DNA of 64,000 nucleotides. Source: Mesorhizobium sp. B2-7-1 (GTDB taxonomy: Bacteria; Pseudomonadota; Alphaproteobacteria; Rhizobiales; Rhizobiaceae). Location: contig NZ_VFUA01000004.1 of assembly GCF_006440735.1 (NCBI RefSeq), positions 1 through 64,000 of the forward strand, written 5' to 3'. Position numbers and translations under genes: made by a program. Of the stretch, positions 60,571-64,000 are shown one piece after another (within the stretch, counting starts at the first letter, position 1; every line of letters starts with the position of its first letter). The notes under the pieces are model-generated. The model was not told the DNA's origin. It made no database searches and was given only the letters and a program-made list of their open reading frames with translations.

Positions 60571-61275
60571 TTATTCCGCGAAGCTCACCCAGTCCTCGAG
60601 CGGCGCGCGGTCGGTGCGGAACTCGTTCTCCGGCTTCGATGTGTCCTCGTAGCCGAGCGCCATGCCACAGACGACGATCTCCTCGTCGGGAATGTCGAGC
60701 ACCGGCCTGATCTGGCGGTGATAGGGCGCGAAGGCCGCCTGCGGGCAGGTATGCAGCCCCCTGCCCCGCGCCGCGACCATGATGTTCTGCAGGAACATGC
60801 CGTAGTCAATCCACGAGCCCTGGTTCAGTCTCCGGTCGATCGTGAAGATCATGCCGACCGGCGCGTCGAAGAAGACGAAGTTGCGGTCGTGCTGCGCCCG
60901 CATCTTATCGACCTCGCGGCGGCCGATGCCCAGCGCGCCATAAAGCCCGAAGCCGTTGGCCCGGCGACGCGTGAGGTATGGTTCGAAGAACTGGTCGGGA
61001 TAATAACGATATTCGTCCCACTCGGCCTTTTCGGCGCGGATGCCGGAATTGAGGATCGCATCGCTGATGCGCTGCTTGACCTCGCCCTTGGTCACGTAGA
61101 CACGCCAGGGCTGCATGTTGGTGCCCGACGGCGCGCGTGCCGCGACGGCAAGGATCGCGCGAATCGCATCGTCATCGACCATATCGGGCAGGAAGGCGCG
61201 CACCGACCGGCGCGACACGATCGCCTCATCGACGATCTCCGCATCCGACGCGATCCGGATGTTCTTCTCAAGCAT
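60571..61275 (-). CDS. Nitroreductase family flavoprotein
   Basis: 234 residues, FMN-dependent nitroreductase fold: SRRSVRAFLPDMVDDDAI near the N-terminus and APSGTNMQPWRVYVT as the FMN-binding loop, with ENEFRTDRAPLEDWV at the C-terminus. It reduces nitro groups or quinones with NAD(P)H; physiological substrate unknown. It is divergent from the XRE-cupin regulator across 235 bases that contain candidate operators. Confidence 0.88.
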   Translation of the reverse strand: MLEKNIRIASDAEIVDEAIVSRRSVRAFLPDMVDDDAIRAILAVAARAPSGTNMQPWRVYVTKGEVKQRISDAILNSGIRAEKAEWDEYRYYPDQFFEPYLTRRRANGFGLYGALGIGRREVDKMRAQHDRNFVFFDAPVGMIFTIDRRLNQGSWIDYGMFLQNIMVAARGRGLHTCPQAAFAPYHRQIRPVLDIPDEEIVVCGMALGYEDTSKPENEFRTDRAPLEDWVSFAE

Positions 61276-61451
61276 GGGTCGTCCCTTTCGGCATGGCCAG
61301 AAACCCGCAACCCGGTTTCCTTAACGACCATCCGCAGACTATAAGCTAAAACTGGTCCCGACCGGACGCCCCACTCGCCGCTCGTGCGCGAGCCTTTGCA
61401 TCAACCGCCGAAAACGCGCAAGTAAATCTTGTGGACTATGAAAATCTCCTT

Positions 61452-61500
61452 GATTTTTTCATGATTTTACCCTCTCATGAAATTTATCCAGATTTTTTCA
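61452..61500. promoter_or_regulatory. Two direct GATTTTTTCA repeats upstream of the XRE-cupin gene
   Basis: GATTTTTTCA occurs at 61452-61461 and 61491-61500, 39 bases apart (close to four helical turns), in an AT-rich island with CATGA elements between. They lie directly before the TTG start at 61511 and are likely autoregulatory operator sites. Confidence 0.5.
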
Positions 61501-61510
61501 CGAGCAACCT

Positions 61511-62098
61511 TTGACCCCGACCGCGACCAAATCGGAGCAGGACAATGGCGAACGGCTGCTGGCCGGCGATATCCGCGCGCTCCGCAAGGCGCGCGGCCTC
61601 ACGCTCGCTGAAATTGCGCTCAAGTTAGGCCGTTCGGTCGGTTGGGTCAGCCAGGTCGAGCGCGGTCTTTCCATCCCCTCGCTCGGCGACCTCAGGGCAT
61701 TCGCCAGCCTCTTCGATGTTCCGATCAGCCTGTTCTTCAGTCACGATGTGCCTGTCGAAGAGGAACGCGGCGTGATCGTGCGCGCCGGCAGCCGCCGTTC
61801 GCTTGGCACAAGTGAATCCGGCCTGGTGGAAGAGCTTCTGTCGCCCGACCTCGGCGGTAGCTTCGAGATGCTGCGTTCGGTCTTCGCGCCGGGCGCGGAG
61901 CTGAAGACCGAAACGCGCCGTCCGACGGAAGAAGCGGGCTATGTCGCGTCGGGCACGTTCGAGATCGAGATCGACGGCGCCTGGCATCGCCTCGGCGAAG
62001 GCGACTCGTTCCGCTTCGAGGGCAAGCCGTTCCGCTGGCGCAATCCTGGCGTCGAGCCGGCGATCGTCATCTGGGTGGTCTCACCGCCTGTCTATTGA
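61511..62098 (+). CDS. XRE-family regulator with C-terminal cupin domain
   Basis: 195 residues. A helix-turn-helix at ~17-75 (LTLAEIALKLGRSVGWVSQVERGLS) is followed by a small beta-barrel cupin (residues ~115-193, FAPGAELKTETRRPTEEAGYVASG). Such regulators often control amino acid or polyamine use (PuuR type). The start is TTG at 61511, as no in-frame ATG fits. It stands just before the FAD/GcvT gene at 62198 and could regulate it. Confidence 0.87.
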   Translation: MTPTATKSEQDNGERLLAGDIRALRKARGLTLAEIALKLGRSVGWVSQVERGLSIPSLGDLRAFASLFDVPISLFFSHDVPVEEERGVIVRAGSRRSLGTSESGLVEELLSPDLGGSFEMLRSVFAPGAELKTETRRPTEEAGYVASGTFEIEIDGAWHRLGEGDSFRFEGKPFRWRNPGVEPAIVIWVVSPPVY

Positions 62099-62102
62099 CC
62101 AA

Positions 62103-62149
62103 TGCATGTCGCCCAAAAATGCGAAGCGGTTTTGGGATAACGATATGCA
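62103..62149. repeat. Dispersed palindromic repeat (ATGTCGCCCAAAA type), copy 3
   Basis: TGCATGTCGCCCAAAAATGC and GCGGTTTTGGGATAACGATA form an imperfect hairpin. It fills most of the gap between the XRE-cupin stop and the FAD/GcvT start. As at 28211, an AAGCGC-type hairpin follows (CGAAGCGCGAAGCGCTTACG). Confidence 0.75.
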
Positions 62150-62197
62150 TCAAAACAAAAATCGAAGCGCGAAGCGCTTACGCTTGGAGGAAGAAAC

Positions 62198-64000
62198 ATG
62201 GCGGGTTTGCCGTCCACGGCACGCGTGGTGATCATCGGAGGCGGTGTCGTCGGCTGCTCATCGCTCTATCATCTGTGCAAGGCGGGTTGGACCGACTGCG
62301 TGCTTCTGGAAAAGAACGAGCTGACCTCCGGCTCGACCTGGCATGCCGCCGGCAACGTGCCGACCTTCTCCTCGTCCTGGTCGCTGATGAACATGCAGCG
62401 CTACTCGACCGAGCTTTACCGAGGTCTCGCCGACGCGGTCGACTATCCGATGAACTACCATGTCACCGGCTCACTGCGGCTCGCCCACAGCAAGGAGCGC
62501 ATGCAGGAATTCCAGCGCGCCAAAGGCATGGGCCGCTACCAGGGCATGGACATCGACGTCGTCGGCCTCGACGAGATCAAGCGCCGCTACCCCTTCATCG
62601 AGACGCATGAGCTGAAGGGCGCGCTCTATGACCCGAGCGACGGCGACATCGACCCGGCGCAGCTGACGCAGGCGCTCGCCAAGGGCGCGCGCGACATGGG
62701 CGCCAAGATCATCCGCTTCTGCCCGGTCACCGGCGTCCGTCGCGAGAATGGCGAATGGGTGGTCGCGACGCAGCAAGGCGAGATCCGCTGCGAGATCGTG
62801 ATCAACGCGGCCGGCTACCGCGCCGCCGAAGTCGGCAAGATGTTCGGCCGCGAAGTGCCGATGATGGTGATGAGCCATCAGTACATATTGTTCGAGGAAA
62901 TCCCCGAGCTGGCCGCTTGGACGAAGGAGCAGGGGAAAAAACTGCCGCTGCTGCGCGACGTCGACACGTCCTATTACCTGCGCCAGGAAAAGAGCGGCAT
63001 GAATCTCGGCCCCTATGAGCGCAATTGCCGCGCGCACTGGGCGACCCACAACGATCCGATGCCGGAGGATTTCTCGTTCCAGCTGTTCCCCGACGATCTC
63101 GACCGCCTCGAGCACTATCTCGCCGACGCCGTCGCCCGCGTGCCGATCCTCGGCACCGCCGGCCTCTCCAAGGTGATCAACGGCCCGATCCCTTACGCGC
63201 CGGACGGCAACCCGCTGATTGGGCCGATGCCCGGCGTGCCGAACGCCTTCGAGGCCTGCGTCTTCACCTTCGGCATCGCGCAAGGCGGCGGCGCTGGCAA
63301 GGTACTGGCCGAATGGGTCACCGAGGGCCAGACCGAATGGGACATGTGGTCCTGCGATCCGCGCCGCTTCACGTCCTTTGCGTCGGCGCCCGACTATTGC
63401 GTCGCCAAGGGCATGGAGATCTATGGCAACGAATACGCCATCCAGTTCCCGCGCCATGCCTGGCCTGAGGGGCGTAATCGCAAGCTGTCGCCGCTGCATG
63501 ACCGCATCAAGGCGCTGGGCGGCCAGTTCGACGCCTATAATGGCTGGGAGCGCGCCACCTGGTACGCCAAGTCCGGCGACAATACTTCGGAGGAATCGAC
63601 GCTGACCTTCCGTCGCGACGGACCCTGGCACCGGGCCGTGCGCGAGGAGTGCCTTGCCGTGCGCGACGCCGCCGGCATTCTCGACCTGCCCGGCTTCTCG
63701 CGCTTCAACCTCGAAGGTCCGGGCGCGGCCGATTGGCTCGCAAGGCAGGTCACCGGCCTGGTGCCGAAGCCCGGCCGCATCGGCCTTGTCTACTTCTCGG
63801 ACGACAAGGGCCGCATCGTCACCGAAATGTCGGTCGTGCGCCATGGCGAGGACCAGATGACGCTGATCACCGCGGCGGTGGCGCAGTGGCACGATTTCGA
63901 ATTGTTGAAATCGCGGATGCCGGCCGACGCGGGTTTCACGCTGACCGACCGGACGGAGGAATACTCGACCCAGATCCTCGCCGGTCCGAACTCGCGCAAG
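62198..64000 (+). CDS. FAD-dependent oxidoreductase, dimethylglycine dehydrogenase / GcvT type (3' truncated)
   Basis: Open from the ATG at 62198 to the window end with no stop; 601 residues visible. FAD loop VVIIGGGVVGC (residues 10-20) and GSTWHAAGN with H49, the residue that carries covalent flavin in dimethylglycine dehydrogenase. The GNPLIGP and GIAQGGGAGKVLAEW end of the DAO domain comes near 350-370, and the GcvT part begins near 480. GGAGG lies 8 bases before the start. It is closest in motif pattern to the truncated gene at 1. The XRE-cupin regulator sits just upstream. Confidence 0.9.
   Translation, partial: MAGLPSTARVVIIGGGVVGCSSLYHLCKAGWTDCVLLEKNELTSGSTWHAAGNVPTFSSSWSLMNMQRYSTELYRGLADAVDYPMNYHVTGSLRLAHSKERMQEFQRAKGMGRYQGMDIDVVGLDEIKRRYPFIETHELKGALYDPSDGDIDPAQLTQALAKGARDMGAKIIRFCPVTGVRRENGEWVVATQQGEIRCEIVINAAGYRAAEVGKMFGREVPMMVMSHQYILFEEIPELAAWTKEQGKKLPLLRDVDTSYYLRQEKSGMNLGPYERNCRAHWATHNDPMPEDFSFQLFPDDLDRLEHYLADAVARVPILGTAGLSKVINGPIPYAPDGNPLIGPMPGVPNAFEACVFTFGIAQGGGAGKVLAEWVTEGQTEWDMWSCDPRRFTSFASAPDYCVAKGMEIYGNEYAIQFPRHAWPEGRNRKLSPLHDRIKALGGQFDAYNGWERATWYAKSGDNTSEESTLTFRRDGPWHRAVREECLAVRDAAGILDLPGFSRFNLEGPGAADWLARQVTGLVPKPGRIGLVYFSDDKGRIVTEMSVVRHGEDQMTLITAAVAQWHDFELLKSRMPADAGFTLTDRTEEYSTQILAGPNSRK

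Noticed and set aside
1-64000. tRNA or rRNA genes, insertion sequences, prophage or CRISPR arrays
   Set aside because: No tRNA-like cloverleaf, transposase, integrase or regularly spaced repeat was seen. The repeats found are short intergenic palindromes in few copies.

Overview
This 64 kb window is a stretch of GC-rich chromosome from an alphaproteobacterium, most likely Mesorhizobium or a close relative in the Rhizobiales. The evidence is the tightly packed GC-rich genes, the family assignments (DUF1127, DUF1194, DUF4893, DUF1989, entericidin, GlxA-type regulators), and short intergenic palindromes of a kind I recall from Mesorhizobium genomes. I saw no insertion sequence, phage gene, CRISPR array, rRNA or tRNA. 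It looks like ordinary chromosome with an unusually dense set of one-carbon and methyl-transfer genes.

Layout. 1-5.6 kb: the 3' part of a dimethylglycine-dehydrogenase-like flavoprotein, a membrane glycosyltransferase, a DddP-type M24 protein and a PhnD-like protein. 5.6-8.4 kb: a fatty acid desaturase, an XRE regulator and a DUF1989 protein. 8.4-28.2 kb: a methyl-transfer region containing a homocysteine methyltransferase, MttB, a corrinoid protein, a DUF1638 protein, a PF13769 protein, MetV-like and MetF proteins, a methyl-THF:corrinoid methyltransferase and a ferredoxin-ASKHA corrinoid activator. Housekeeping genes are interspersed (sigma factor plus VWA protein, dienelactone hydrolase, CynX-like exporter with a GntR regulator, epimerase, formyltransferase). 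28.3-33 kb: an acyltransferase, two DUF1127-like small proteins, an alpha/beta hydrolase and a LysR regulator. 33-36.7 kb: a GlxA/GbdR-like regulator facing a nitrate/taurine-type ABC transporter. 36.8-42.2 kb: a DUF1194 protein, PurC, a site-2 protease and a complete FAD/GcvT oxidoreductase. 42.3-50.2 kb: a seven-gene minus-strand surface-glycan operon. 50.4-53.5 kb: a small periplasmic protein and an MscS-type channel. 53.7-58.8 kb: sarcosine oxidase soxBDAG. 59.1-64 kb: an MFS exporter, a nitroreductase, an XRE-cupin regulator and another FAD/GcvT oxidoreductase cut by the window end.

How the genes fit together. Flavoproteins (three FAD/GcvT oxidoreductases plus heterotetrameric sarcosine oxidase) would oxidise N-methyl groups from betaine-type compounds to methylene-THF. 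MetF with its MetV-like partner would reduce methylene-THF to methyl-THF. The separate pterin-binding, corrinoid and homocysteine-binding proteins look like a methionine synthase (MetH) broken into single-domain proteins, with the ASKHA protein as reactivator. MttB could feed methyl groups directly onto the corrinoid protein. The homocysteine methyltransferase and the methyl-THF:corrinoid methyltransferase genes lie 16 kb apart but carry nearly the same long palindromic operator, which ties them into one regulon. A second inverted motif (TTTGCGAC...GTCGCAAA) recurs near mttB/corrinoid, the GlxA-like regulator and a FAD/GcvT gene.

The 42-50 kb operon pairs a HAD-UbiA fusion with a DprE1-like oxidase, a small flippase-like protein, a membrane glycosyltransferase and an FkbM methyltransferase. 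This suggests a polyprenyl-phosphate pentose (arabinose or ribose) pathway for decorating a surface glycan.
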